Positions 1 to 8,876 of a DNA stretch of 64,000 nucleotides are shown piece by piece. The notes beneath the pieces were generated by a model. The model did no database searches, was not told the DNA's origin, and worked only from the letters and a program-made list of their open reading frames with translations. The position numbers and the translations under genes were made by a program. Within the stretch, counting starts at the first letter, position 1. Every line of letters begins with the position of its first letter. The stretch is taken from contig CBDDED010000003.1 in NCBI GenBank assembly GCA_965226825.1, positions 1,364,001 to 1,428,000 of the forward strand. Direction: 5' to 3'. This DNA comes from Io17-Chloro-G2 sp965226825. GTDB lineage: Bacteria > Chloroflexota > Dehalococcoidia > Lucifugimonadales > UBA3495.

Positions 1-54
1 ACCCCCCGGGCCTGAACAAGGAAACTCGCGACATATCAGAGACCGAGGTGAACT

Positions 55-290
55 AAGGTGGACCCCATTAGTTGGACAGGACCCGAGGTGGAATTAATCG
101 AGAGTCCGGATGCTGCTGGCAATGATACCAGCACTCGTTCCGATGGATTTCTCCCTTTCTTCGATTCCTCCCCCGGAGCATTCATGGTTTCGTGGAAAAC
201 CTCGGACAGCGTCCGGAAATCCAACAGGCCCCTTGGGACGAATTTGCCGGCAGATTCTGGGTTGGTGAAGCCCCAGAGCTTCAAGCCAGG
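55..290 (-). mobile_element. IS3-family element, decayed right end (copy a)
   Basis: Reading from the start of this feature, the sequence matches the reverse complement of the element end at 3236 and 31418: it shares the terminal run AGGTGGACCC..AGTTGGACAGGA, a nearby GGAATTAA..GAGAGTC block and GATACCAGC. The minus-strand translation keeps a weak match to the transposase C-terminus (FRTLSEVFHE against YRTPAEVFHQ in the best copy). It is therefore a diverged 3' fragment of the same IS, in minus orientation, with no orfA or catalytic region visible. The inner boundary near 290 is approximate. Confidence 0.6.
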
Positions 291-329
291 AGACGGGTGG
301 TTCGCCTACAACTTAGGCGATCAACCTCT

Positions 330-908
330 CTACGGATCATCGCCCCGACTGCCTGCGACGGTGCCCAAGGCCTTCTTCACCGTTGCCGGCGAGCAGGTCA
401 TCACCCGGGCTATCTGCCGCAGGCCTGCGCCCTCTTCCGCCATCCGCCGGCACTGCTCAACCTGGTCCGTGGTCAATGCCGGTGGGCGCCCAACTTGCTT
501 TCCACCTGCCCGGGCCCGATCCAAGCCCAACTCGATCCGCTCGCTGGCCGAGTCCACCTGGTAGGCGCCCTGGGCCAACATTGAGCGCCTAAAGAATTTC
601 GCCGCGGCGCCCTCATCAGGGGTGTCTATGTTCTCCCGGACCGCGATGATGCCGATGCCGCGGCCGGTCAACTCCGCCTGGATGCGGACGCCCTCCTCGA
701 AGTTCCGGGAGAAGCGGTCCAGGAAGGCGACGACGATGGTGTCGCCGGGCTTGACCCGAAACATCAGGTCGAGCCAACCGGTCCGGTTCATGGTCCGGCC
801 GCTGGCCACGTCGGCGAAAATCAGGTCTTCCCGAATGCCGTGGTCGGCCAGAATCCCCAGTTGTGTTTCCAGGTTCCTGGCCCGTATGGTGGCAAGGAAA
901 CACACCAT
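330..908 (-). CDS. Serine recombinase (resolvase/invertase family), probably catalytically defective
   Basis: This 192-aa protein has the resolvase layout: a catalytic domain with GDTIVVAFLDRFSRN (about residues 54-68), followed by a C-terminal helix-turn-helix (LTTDQVEQ..ARVMTCSPATVKKAL, about 145-182). Such proteins resolve or invert DNA at short sites. The N-terminal motif YARVSTxxQN, which carries the nucleophilic serine and a key arginine, appears here as CFLATIRARN. Aligned on NLETQ, the serine becomes threonine and the arginine leucine. I found no alternative upstream start or frame restoring the motif. A second recombinase with a similar HTH lies at 6372. It may be inactive, or its start region may be mutated. 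Confidence 0.75.
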   Translation of the reverse strand: MVCFLATIRARNLETQLGILADHGIREDLIFADVASGRTMNRTGWLDLMFRVKPGDTIVVAFLDRFSRNFEEGVRIQAELTGRGIGIIAVRENIDTPDEGAAAKFFRRSMLAQGAYQVDSASERIELGLDRARAGGKQVGRPPALTTDQVEQCRRMAEEGAGLRQIARVMTCSPATVKKALGTVAGSRGDDP

Positions 909-1353
909 CGAACACCTACGGTATGAGTTTCTGGGAAGGAACAGTTATACGGACCAGCGGCCCCACCCCCACAGCGGCTGCGTTGCCAGCATTCGGGAGA
1001 CCGGACGGGTGGAGCCCTTCCCGAAAGATTTCGAGGAGGGGAACGGGTACTCGCGCCATCACGGTTAACGGTGCGGGAACCGCCCTCGACACAACAACGA
1101 GGATTCGACCACGTCCGAACGCCCCGGGAAACGGGGATCCATAGAGATAATCCTTCCGGGGGCCTTTGTAATGCTCCTAGCCCGGGCGCTTTTATACTGT
1201 TGGTGGCGGACATTGTCAGGCTGCTCACGTGATAACATGCTGCCGCCCGTGGAACACCGTAAGTCAGCCAATGCGGAATGGTCCCTGCAATCGGGATGGG
1301 ATATCAGCGGGATTTGATCACCCAGGATTTCAGACTCAAGGGGGAGAAGCAAG
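909..1353. other. Gene-free stretch
   Basis: I see no convincing coding region. A plausible ribosome-binding site (GGGGAG, near 1341) lies just before the DUF4268 start at 1354. Confidence 0.4.
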
Positions 1354-2303
1354 ATGCCGGAAATACATGCACTGGAGCCCGTGGACCTGGGGATGCCTGG
1401 CCCAACGAGGCCCAGGATTTCACTCCGTGGCTTGTAGAACACCTGGAACTGTTGGGAGCCGAACTGGAACTTGACCTCAAATTTGTTGACAAAGAGGTCA
1501 CGCTGCCCGGAGCGGGGCGCGTTGACATCCTCGCCCGGCAGACCTGAACTGGTGCCACGGTGGTGATCGAGAACCAATTGGAATCGTCGGACGACTCCCA
1601 CTTGCTGAGGCTCTTGGGATACGCGGTCGACCGGGACGCCAGCATACCGGTGTGGGTGGCAAGGGACTTCACCAACTACCACCGGAGCATCCTGGAGTGG
1701 TTGAACGCCAGCGACACCATCAACGCATACGCCGTCACGGTGAGGGCCCACCAAGTCGGAGATGCCTTCGCCGCCAGTTTCCGGACGGTGCTTGAGCCGC
1801 CGCAAGCCCAACCAGGAGCATCCTCCGCTCCCAGGGAAAACACGAACAGTCGTTATGCGGAATTCTACCGGCCGGTGGTGGCCAAACTCCGGCGTTCTGG
1901 GCTGCGACCAGTGGGGAAGGGCGGTTGGCGGGGCCGGTATCGGTCTTTCCAGACCGGATACGCCGGTGCAATTTACGTCGCTCGTTTGGAACAGAGCAAG
2001 GCAGAGGTTTACCTGTATCTGGATGGACCCGACCAAGATACCATATATCATGACCTAAACGAGTACCAGGACGAAATAAACCCCTATCTGAACGGCAGCA
2101 CCCTCTGGGGCCAGCAAGGGGATGTCTCCTGGATCACCCTCGAAGCGGAAGCGATGGCCGCGGGTTCCGAGGAAGACTTGGACAATGTGCGGCAGTGGAT
2201 GTCCGACAGTCTGCTCCAGCTGCAAGCCGCCGTCCAGCCGTACCTGGAACAGGCGATGGGCGGGTCGCACACCGGGCATGACGATGCGGAGGAGGCTGAG
2301 TGA
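1354..2303 (+). pseudogene. DUF4268 (PD-(D/E)XK-like) protein, broken
   Basis: The full span, about 316 codons, matches DUF4268 proteins, nuclease-fold proteins common in accessory regions. It opens ATG-CCG-GAA after a GGGGAG ribosome-binding site and reads MPEIHALEPVDL. It then loses one base near 1395 and continues in another frame as DAWPNEAQDFTPWLVEHL, the family's usual N-terminal block. An in-frame TGA at 1545-1547 follows VDILARQT, just before VVIENQLESSDDSHLLRLLGYA, the characteristic core. The rest (1560-2303) is open and ends with an acidic tail. The frameshift and nonsense codon leave no intact nuclease core. GTGA overlap couples its end to the next ORF. The TGA is not in a redox motif, so I do not read it as selenocysteine. 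Confidence 0.8.
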
Positions 2304-2676
2304 AGCTCACGGACCTGATTGTCCACGCCCCCTGGAGGGAAGCGGTTACCTACCGGGACACCTGGCCCCACGAATACGTCCTGTCCGAGAGGAACGGGCA
2401 GCAGGAACTTCTGGATGCTGTCTGCAAGCGCTTCCGAGCCGGTGAGGGTGTAGCCAGCCGCTTCTTCAACATGAACAACACCTACCTGTTCATCGGCGAG
2501 TACAAGTACTGGTGATGACCGATTACAAAGACATCGACCCCTACAACCACGAGGGCGGCTACGTGTTGATCCGGGCCCGCCTATACCAGGACCGCCGGGA
2601 CTTCGTTATCCAGCCAGGTGACACGGGCAGGTCGGAAGACTATCCGGTCAGTCCGGCATATCGACCCCGTGGATGA
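2300..2676 (+). pseudogene. Small hypothetical protein, split by a frameshift
   Basis: GTG at 2300 overlaps the upstream stop and follows GGAGG at a good distance. It encodes 71 aa ending FNMNNTYLFIGEYKYW. A second ORF begins at ATG 2515, overlapping that stop by one base, and encodes 53 aa (MTDYKDIDPYNHEGG..YVLIRARLYQDRRDFVIQ). Restoring one base at the junction would give KYW-L-MTDYKD and a single protein of about 125 aa, so I infer one gene with a one-base deletion. The 3' end runs straight into IS3-derived sequence at about 2680, so the gene may also be truncated. I do not recognise a function. An operon with the DUF4268 gene is likely. Confidence 0.5.
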
Positions 2677-2679
2677 AGC

Positions 2680-3236
2680 ATCGGACAGGGGCTGCACCTT
2701 GCTGGCACGCCCATTGAGGTGCGGACGGCGGAAATCACCTATCTCCCCATGTCCCAGGGCTTCGTCTATCTGGTGGCCATCATGGACTGACACAGCCGAC
2801 TTTTGCGCGGAGGCGCTGGCACGAGTCAGGCCTGAGGTGTTCAACACCGTCCAGGGGAGCCAGTTCGCCCATGAGCTGCAGGAGCACGGGTGAAGATCAG
2901 TATGGACGGGAAGGGACGGTAACCGACAATATCTTTGTGGAGCGTCTGTGGAGCACAGTGAGTATGAGGAGGTGTGTCTGAAAGCCTACGCCAACGCCGC
3001 CGAGGACAGACGGGGACTGGAATCCTACTTCCGGTTCTGCAATAACCTAAGGCCCCATCAGGCACTGGGCTACTAGACCCCGGCCGAGGTGTTCCACCAG
3101 GTGACCGCTGTTGGAGAAGAGAGGGCGGTCCAGGCCAAGAAGTCTCCAATAGACCAGACGCTGGTATCATTGGCAGGAGCAGCAAGACTCTCGCTTAATT
3201 CCACATCGGTCCTGTCCAACTGACCGGGTCCACCTC
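2680..3236 (+). mobile_element. IS3-family element remnant (copy b), transposase 3' part
   Basis: Across several frames this encodes pieces of an IS3 orfB DDE transposase: EITYLPMSQGFVYLVAIMD then a stop; PEVFNTVQGSQF; VERLWSTV; and AEVFHQVTAVGEE. Stops and deletions are frequent. It ends with the element terminus at about 3236 (GTCCAACTGACCGGGTCCACCT). OrfA, the left end and the first catalytic Asp region are missing or degraded. It sits between two broken host genes and has probably disrupted them. Confidence 0.8.
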
Positions 3237-3237
3237 A

Positions 3238-3602
3238 GCTGGGAGCATGACAACCCGGACACACTGAGACTCATATTCCTGATTGCAGACGCGCTGCCCC
3301 ATCTGAACTACCAACAGGACTACGACTACTCCTACACCCTGGTGGAAGCCCAGGAGAAGGGCATTAAGATCTTTGCCGTCGCATCCAGCGGGCTCGGAAA
3401 GCAGTGAGAATTCATCTTCCGCCAGATGGCCCAGCAGACGATGGGGCGGTTCATCTTCCTGCTCTATCCGGACGGTGAGCAGGGCAGTCTTGAGACCCCC
3501 CACGACGTCGGAAGCGACTACGTCCTGGAATCCCAGGATAACCTGATAGTCCAGCTCATTCGTGAGGAGCTAGCCGGAACTGCGAAAGCCAAATCACAGT
3601 AA
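3238..3602 (+). pseudogene. VWA-domain protein, C-terminal fragment with a stop
   Basis: The open frame reads LRLIFLIADALPHLNYQQDY, then GIKIFAVASSGLGKQ, a TGA, and EFIFRQMAQQTMGRFIFLLY, ending with a TAA at 3600-3602. This is the second half of a von Willebrand factor A domain (the LIADAPPH and F..VASSGLD..GE..FRQ..Q region of secreted or periplasmic VWA proteins). The TGA falls where a glycine codon is expected, so GGA to TGA is likely. The N-terminal half with the MIDAS motif is absent; the IS remnant abuts the break. It is non-functional as it stands. Confidence 0.7.
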
Positions 3603-3658
3603 ATCTCAGACATGACAATCTCAACCTGAAAATCCCAGGTGGGATAAGGAAATCTAAG

Positions 3659-4192
3659 ATGAAACAGATAATCAAGGGACTGGCCGTCCTGCTCATAGCA
3701 GTGCCGGCCGTCGGAGCAGCATCAATACTGGCCTTCGGAGTCTGGACTGCGTTCATGATCATGCTGGTCATGATTTCAAGCATCAGGTGGAGGAGAAATT
3801 CCGAACTCGACCAGCCCGGAAGTCCCAACCTAGTGCTGAAGACCCTCAGGGAATTCCACGAAAATTCCAACCTGGCGCTCAGAAACCTCCAGCAGGTACA
3901 GGGGAATTCCATCCGGCCGCCGATACTCCTGCAACCATTGCCAACGGTCGAGCACGAGACCCCCGAAATGTTCGGGGAGCCGTTTCACTTCGACACGGGC
4001 GAACCGGAGCCCGCGGACAGGGCGCCGGCAAGAAGGAAAGAATCAGGGACGACTCCCCATATTGACCAAATTCACTACGACTTCCCATACCTGGAAAGAC
4101 AGCCCAGGTGCCTGAAATTCACCTTGCCAATCCGGAGCGAAGGAGTGGAGTGCACCGTCTGCAAAAAGAGAACACCCGGTCCAACTCACTAA
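3659..4192 (+). CDS. Hypothetical membrane protein
   Basis: A 177-aa protein that I cannot assign to a family. Residues 7-44 form a long hydrophobic stretch (GLAVLLIAVPAVGAASILAF and onward), long enough for two transmembrane helices in a hairpin. The remainder is a hydrophilic, proline- and glutamate-rich cytoplasmic or external tail with a C-terminal Cys-x-x-Cys (CTVC). AAGGA lies nine bases before the ATG. It precedes the MNT-HEPN gene on the same strand after a 150-base gap. Base composition (about 52% GC) is lower than in most of the window and similar to the next gene, consistent with joint acquisition. Confidence 0.5.
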   Translation: MKQIIKGLAVLLIAVPAVGAASILAFGVWTAFMIMLVMISSIRWRRNSELDQPGSPNLVLKTLREFHENSNLALRNLQQVQGNSIRPPILLQPLPTVEHETPEMFGEPFHFDTGEPEPADRAPARRKESGTTPHIDQIHYDFPYLERQPRCLKFTLPIRSEGVECTVCKKRTPGPTH

Positions 4193-4346
4193 TAAAATCG
4201 AGAAAATACGCTACTCCAAGCAGAACACCCAAGATCCCAAAGGCGCAGGACTATACCCATAATCTGGTTAAATGAAGACGTGAACCCGATCCAGGGAAGA
4301 AAGGTAAAATAGACGGACGGACGAAACGCGCAGAGAGGTGAAAGAA

Positions 4347-5273
4347 ATGACCGTCAACCAATGCGCAGATCCCATCATTGAGCCCCAGGCGACAGCTCTG
4401 ATGATGGCCAGATGGGTCCATAACCGTGCCAGAGCCGTCAGAACCTACCTGTTCGGGTCCAGGGCCAGGGGAGACCACTACCCGGATTCCGACATAGACA
4501 TCCTGATTGTCACAGACGAATTACCGGAAGAGAAACAGCTGGACATCATCCGGGAAGAGGCTCGCCAGGTCCAGAAGGAAACAATGCCCAAGGCTTCCGG
4601 CGTAGACGTAGTTGCCATGACGTTGGAGGATTTCCAGAAGCGCCGAAGGCTGATCAACAACCTAGCATGGACCATAAACAAAGAGGGGATCATGGCAATG
4701 AGCCAGGAAAACCTCAACTATGATCGATACCACGAAGATGACGAAGACGAGGGCGAGGATTACAACAGCCCTGAACTGGACCACCCTCAGCAGGACCAGT
4801 CAGAGAACTACCCGGATGAGTCAAACAGAGACAAGATTGACTGGGGAGATGTGGACCTCCGCCGAAAAGACAGCATCAGCTACGCCAGCGATATTGAACT
4901 CTTGCGTGAAGTAAACATCCTCGACCGGCAGAGCGACAAGACATTCGGACATATCGCCCAACAGGCGCTGGAGAACGCCTACAAAACACTGCTAGGAGTT
5001 CACGGCAAACCTTACCCCACCGGGGGAAGCGACGGTCATAACCTGCGAATCCTGATGGAGAAAATAAGAGAGTACTCAGTCTGTCCCAAGGAGCAAGAGA
5101 TCCCAGGTCGGAATCACCAGTACCTAACCGCATTCGCAGGCAGGCAAATATACAGCCACGAACACATGCCGCTGGACAAGCACGTCATAGCCCGAGACAT
5201 CCTTGATGCAGTCGAATCAATCATGACAGCAGTGGAAGAAACTGAAAGACAAAACCGGCCAGCAGAACAGTAA
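4347..5273 (+). CDS. Fused MntA-type nucleotidyltransferase-HEPN protein
   Basis: A 308-aa protein joining the two halves of a HepT-MntA-like pair. The N-terminal domain has the nucleotidyltransferase signature GSRARG (37-42), DSDID (47-51) and a third acidic residue in GVDVVAM (D87). An acidic linker follows (DEDEGEDYNSPELD, about 131-145). The C-terminal domain has HEPN features: QQALENAYKTLLGVHGKPYP, then HNLRILMEKIREY, and R266-QIYS-H271, matching the RX4H RNase motif. In two-gene systems MntA AMPylates and silences the HEPN RNase; here both would sit in one chain. ATG 4347 is preferred to GTG 4338 because AGAGGTG then lies six bases upstream. It could alternatively be a housekeeping NTase-HEPN protein. 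Confidence 0.75.
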   Translation: MTVNQCADPIIEPQATALMMARWVHNRARAVRTYLFGSRARGDHYPDSDIDILIVTDELPEEKQLDIIREEARQVQKETMPKASGVDVVAMTLEDFQKRRRLINNLAWTINKEGIMAMSQENLNYDRYHEDDEDEGEDYNSPELDHPQQDQSENYPDESNRDKIDWGDVDLRRKDSISYASDIELLREVNILDRQSDKTFGHIAQQALENAYKTLLGVHGKPYPTGGSDGHNLRILMEKIREYSVCPKEQEIPGRNHQYLTAFAGRQIYSHEHMPLDKHVIARDILDAVESIMTAVEETERQNRPAEQ

Positions 5274-5356
5274 ATAAGACTACAAACCAAGGCCTCCATG
5301 CCCGACGTCATAGAACTAGACGAACCCCTCCCACGGCTCCACCCAGCGACACGGAC

Positions 5357-5719
5357 ATGCCAAGAGACCGGATAAGAACCTCATCCCCACTCCTCAAAAC
5401 AAAGGGAACTCAGATCATAGTGGTCGCCCAGTCCACCAGCCTCACGGAACAGTTCAAGCCCCAGGAAATGATCCCAGCGGATAGGGACGGACGGCTCTCA
5501 ACATTCAAGCCCCTGGACACCAGGAACCTTAAGCAACGCAATACGATCAACAAAATCGGAGAGCCGGAAGAATGTCCAGGACTGCCAGCCAGAATTCGAA
5601 ACAGAAGACGATGTCGACACAGGAGAAGCTCAGACGTGCCCGCTGATCTGGGCGGGCCTCACCCAGGGCATGCCCGCCCAGATCAGCGGGCTGAACCGGA
5701 ACACAATATCAAGTTATGA
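5357..5719 (+). CDS. Doubtful hypothetical ORF downstream of MNT-HEPN
   Basis: A 120-aa ORF with no family I recognise. The first 70 residues (KTKGTQIIVVAQSTSLTEQF, then NTINKIGEPEECP) have plausible protein composition, but the last 50 are arginine- and proline-rich and read through a large hairpin, so the real product, if any, is shorter or truncated. There is no clear ribosome-binding site. From 5274 to 5910 I see nothing better than this ORF and the hairpin. Confidence 0.25.
   Translation: MPRDRIRTSSPLLKTKGTQIIVVAQSTSLTEQFKPQEMIPADRDGRLSTFKPLDTRNLKQRNTINKIGEPEECPGLPARIRNRRRCRHRRSSDVPADLGGPHPGHARPDQRAEPEHNIKL
5638..5691. repeat. Perfect 20-bp inverted repeat (hairpin)
   Basis: The arms 5638-5657 (GCCCGCTGATCTGGGCGGGC) and 5672-5691 are exact reverse complements around a 14-base loop. 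No T-run follows on either strand, so it is not a classical intrinsic terminator. It could be a factor-dependent terminator, a recombination site or a palindromic element. Confidence 0.8.
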
Positions 5720-5910
5720 ATCGACCGAAAGAAAATTCAAGGACTCAATCATCTGTCAATGGCGGAGGCATGTTGGGCCACTGGGGTGTTGACGTTCAGC
5801 AAAAGCGTCCTGGCTAACTGGCCAGCATAAATATCCGCTCCACTTGTTCGGGGAAATGCCATGCTGTCGGGTGGGACAACAGAGGACGGGCAGGAAGGTC
5901 TTGATGCAAC

Positions 5911-6190
5911 CTATTCTTCGTGATGCTCGTCTCGAGTTTGGGAGGCAACTCCCTCTCTGCTACGCTTGAGCCGGCAGCTCTCGCCGTTCATTTCCAGGAT
6001 GTGGACGTGGTGGGTGAGCCGGTCCAGCAAGGCCCCCGTCATCCTCTCCGAACAGAACACCTCGGTCCACTCGTCGAAGGGCAGGTTGGTGATCACCAGG
6101 ATTTAGCCCCGCTTGTAGCGCTGGCTGAAGACCTCGAAAACGTTGAGGCGTTCATACGAAGCACCCTCCAGTGTGAAGGTCTGTTGCTGG
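5911..6190 (-). pseudogene. istB: IS21-family helper ATPase (IstB) fragment
   Basis: The minus strand encodes LNVFEVFSQRYKRG, a stop, then ILVITNLPFDEWTEVF and GALLDRLTHHVHILEMNGES, which is the C-terminal third of IstB. IstB is the AAA+ helper of IS21 transposition. The Walker motifs and the partner IstA are absent, and an in-frame stop interrupts what remains. It is a dead remnant. Confidence 0.75.
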
Positions 6191-6371
6191 GGAATCTTTG
6201 GATGCGGGCGGCCTGTTTAAGGACCAATGACAGGACCTACGGCGACGCTGGTGCTCCTTGTATCGGACAACCCCCCGTCCGACTCTGCGTAGGAAACCCC
6301 GTTTTTTCCGCATCCCCACCGGGTGTCATTTCCGTGTTGCGGCCAGCGCGGATAAAACACAACCTGACCGC

Positions 6372-6992
6372 ATGACCTTCTTCGGATACATCCGGGCCAG
6401 CCGCCACTTTTCGGAGGGAGTCGCCGGTATGGACCCCTTCAGCCAGGAACGCCGACTTCGCGAAGCCGGCGTCCAGAGTGACAACGTCTACCGGGACATC
6501 GGTGTCTCCGGGGCCACCGGCACAGACCAGCGCCACGGCTGGCACCGCCTGGACGGGCGCCTCTCCGGGGGCGATATCTTGGTTGTGGTGCGCATCGACA
6601 GGATCGGACGGCGGTGGCTGGACACCCTACAGTGCATCATCGCCCTGAGGGCCCGGGGGGTGAAGATCAGGTCCCTGGACGAGACGGAGGGGTGGACGCA
6701 GTTCCTCGAGTTGGAGCCCGACGACCCCATGGCCTTCGTCGGCCACCAGATGGTCAGCATGGCCGCGTGGGTGGCAGACCAGGAGCGGGAAGTGGGACGC
6801 CGGCGCACCAGGGAGGGCTTGGCGGCGGCAAGAGCCCGGGGCAAGACCCTGGGACGTCGGAGGTCTCTCACCGACGACCAGGTGCAGCTGGCCCGGCGCA
6901 TGAAGGACACCGGCGCGTCGGGTAGGAAGATCGCGCAACTCCTGGAGGTCAACGAAAAGACGGTCCGGAACGCCCTGAAGGCGGGACCTTGA
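6372..6992 (+). CDS. Serine recombinase (resolvase/invertase family)
   Basis: A 206-aa protein starting MTFFGYIRAS, where GYIRAS matches the YxRxS motif carrying the nucleophilic serine (S10). GDILVVVRIDRIGRRWLD supplies the conserved D-R-x-x-R helix. The C-terminus carries an HTH (LTDDQVQLARR..IAQLLEVNEKTVRNAL) for site binding. The ORF could be extended 38 codons upstream, but ATG 6372 puts the catalytic motif at the usual position. Unlike the relative at 330-908, its active site looks intact. It stands alone, with IS21 debris upstream, and may belong to a former mobile element. Confidence 0.85.
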   Translation: MTFFGYIRASRHFSEGVAGMDPFSQERRLREAGVQSDNVYRDIGVSGATGTDQRHGWHRLDGRLSGGDILVVVRIDRIGRRWLDTLQCIIALRARGVKIRSLDETEGWTQFLELEPDDPMAFVGHQMVSMAAWVADQEREVGRRRTREGLAAARARGKTLGRRRSLTDDQVQLARRMKDTGASGRKIAQLLEVNEKTVRNALKAGP

Positions 6993-7288
6993 ACATTAAC
7001 TGAACAGCGGTTACGCGAACCATAGTAGCCATCAAAACGGCAGATAATTCCGCACCTTTTGTAGCGAGACGGTTCTATGTACGAAGCGCATCCCAGTTTT
7101 ACGCCACTCCCAGACGATGCGATTCTCAGGAGGCACATGGACTTACCGAAGTTTGTGTCCCTCCTCGATAGTTCGGCTCTATCTTTTGCTGGAGTTGACG
7201 AATTAGGCGGTCCATTTGAAGGATCCCATTTCCCGGTCAACTTCAACACGCTTACGGTGTCAACACCGATGTATGCCAGAACGTTAAG

Positions 7289-7762
7289 TCACGGAGCCAA
7301 CCACCAGTCCCCCTCGATGGCCGAGTCGGCAATGTCCAAAGTTTCATAAAGGGCAGCGTCGAACGACTCAATCGCCTCGTCCGCCAGAGTGAAGTTACCC
7401 AGGCCGCCATGCAGGTTCACAGAGACAATCCTAATCCGCCTTTGGTCGGGCAACGCTGACATCGCATCGCCGATAAATGATACGTCCATCGGGAGAGGAG
7501 TCAGAGCACGTTTGAGCAGGGCCGGAATCTTGTCGTTCAGCACTTCGGCGTCGTAGTCGAAGACCCCACAGGCCGCAGCCAGGATATCGGGGACCAGAGA
7601 GGTGACCAGGCAGAAGCGGACCCACTCCTCGTCGTGAACGCCGCCCTCATGCGTGTCCGAAGCCCTCTCCATGATGTCCAGGTTGCCCATGAAACGGTTC
7701 ACGCTCTTCCGCAGGAACCCGGAAAGGCGGTCCTCGTCGTTTGGAAACTCCCGGTTCGGCAT
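7289..7762 (-). CDS. Hypothetical protein
   Basis: A 157-aa, mostly helical, soluble protein starting MPNREFPNDEDRLSGFLRK. I do not recognise it. GAGGAG lies at ribosome-binding distance before ATG 7762, which I prefer to the longer ORF start at 7855. Its C-terminal part is rich in alanine and aspartate (ADEAIESFDAALYETLDIAD). It is transcribed divergently from the Uma2 gene, with a hairpin in the shared upstream region. The 296 bases before it (6993-7288) hold nothing I can name. Confidence 0.5.
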   Translation of the reverse strand: MPNREFPNDEDRLSGFLRKSVNRFMGNLDIMERASDTHEGGVHDEEWVRFCLVTSLVPDILAAACGVFDYDAEVLNDKIPALLKRALTPLPMDVSFIGDAMSALPDQRRIRIVSVNLHGGLGNFTLADEAIESFDAALYETLDIADSAIEGDWWLAP

Positions 7763-7892
7763 GATACCCAACTCCTCAGTTAAGGCAGTTCCTCTCGTCA
7801 GGAGTATTTGAACATACCTGACCCACGGCCCACGACTGCCAACTGTCAGGAACATGGGCGTATCGGACGGGAAATCAGCCTCAGACCTTAGG

Positions 7893-7928
7893 GCCCACTG
7901 TTCCCTTCCCCTGCGGGGAACGGTGGGC
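7893..7928. repeat. Hairpin between divergent genes
   Basis: GCCCACTGTTCCC pairs with GGGAACGGTGGGC (13 positions, one T-G wobble) around a 10-base loop. It lies upstream of both divergent genes and may be a regulatory site or terminator-like structure. Confidence 0.45.
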
Positions 7929-8074
7929 TAGAATACGCGGCCCGGCCTTGAGGGCCGCGGCCCCACACCGGAACCCGTGAGCAATCCTGCCCTGGCATCC
8001 CCAACCGGACCTGGGAACCAAAGACCCGCGGCGAATAAACCCGATACACAGCAGCCTGACCGGAGAGGTCCGAC

Positions 8075-8794
8075 ATGGCCACCCAACATCCAGAGGCCGC
8101 CGATAAGAAACGCCGGGGGAGTTTCGTCCTCCCCGACCCCCCGGAGGGCAATCCAGACGACATGACCAGCTTCGACCACCTGACACTGAGCGGCAGCGTC
8201 CACCACGTGGCCCGCCACCTGGGCAACCCCGAAACAACCATCGTCGCCGGCGAAAGGTACCTAACCAGGGCGCCGGGAACTCCTGCGGCAGATCGGATGG
8301 CACCGGACCTGCTCATCGCGCTGGAGGCTGACCCGGAGACCTACCGGGAAAACAACGGATACATCATCTTGGGGCAGGGGAAACCGCCGGACTTCGTCCT
8401 GGAAATCGCCTCCCGGAGCACCGGCCGGCAGGATGTGGTGGAGAAGAGGGCAGCCTACGCCGACTTGGGGATCCCCGAATACTGGCGGTTCGACGAGACC
8501 GGGGAGTTCCACGGGACCCGTCTCTCCGGCGCACACCTCGTCGATGGCCAATATGAATCGGTCCCCATCGAGACCGTCGAAGAAGGGATCCTGCAAGGGT
8601 ACAGCAGCGTGCTCAACCTCCTCATCCGATGGGACCACGGACATCTGGGCTGGCACGACCCGGAGACCGGGAACCACATCGTCCGATACGAAGACCTTGA
8701 AGCCCGCGCCACCAATGAGCGGGAGGCGCGTATGGCCGCCGAGGCCCGGGTCCGGGAACTGGAGGCTGAGCTGGAGAGGCACCGACAGGACTGA
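8075..8794 (+). CDS. Uma2-family (DUF820) putative endonuclease
   Basis: A 239-aa protein of the Uma2 family, PD-(D/E)XK-fold proteins that are abundant in cyanobacteria and Chloroflexota and whose substrate is unknown. The family core is clear: a conserved MAPDLLIALE, then PPDFVLEIASRSTGRQDVVEKRAAYADLGIPEYW. The D..LEIAS segment supplies the D-x(n)-E-x-x nuclease residues, and KRAAYADLGIPEYW is the hallmark block. The last 40 residues (EDLEARATNEREARMAAEARVREL and onward) are a charged coiled coil. GGAGAGG lies six bases before the ATG. It is a monocistronic unit followed by IS debris. Confidence 0.85.
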   Translation: MATQHPEAADKKRRGSFVLPDPPEGNPDDMTSFDHLTLSGSVHHVARHLGNPETTIVAGERYLTRAPGTPAADRMAPDLLIALEADPETYRENNGYIILGQGKPPDFVLEIASRSTGRQDVVEKRAAYADLGIPEYWRFDETGEFHGTRLSGAHLVDGQYESVPIETVEEGILQGYSSVLNLLIRWDHGHLGWHDPETGNHIVRYEDLEARATNEREARMAAEARVRELEAELERHRQD

Positions 8795-8876
8795 CTATTC
8801 CATACCCTGACCCTTCAAGAAGCTGTGGTGCGCCGTGAAGGTGGGGCATCCCGCCCCTCGAGCTGACCTATCACTG

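Noticed and set aside
1545..1547. In-frame TGA in the DUF4268 gene as possible selenocysteine
   Set aside because: There is no redox motif at the position, a separate frameshift already breaks the gene, and I see no SECIS-like hairpin in register.
3405..3407. In-frame TGA in the VWA fragment as possible recoding
   Set aside because: The position corresponds to a glycine in the family and the gene has lost its N-terminal half.
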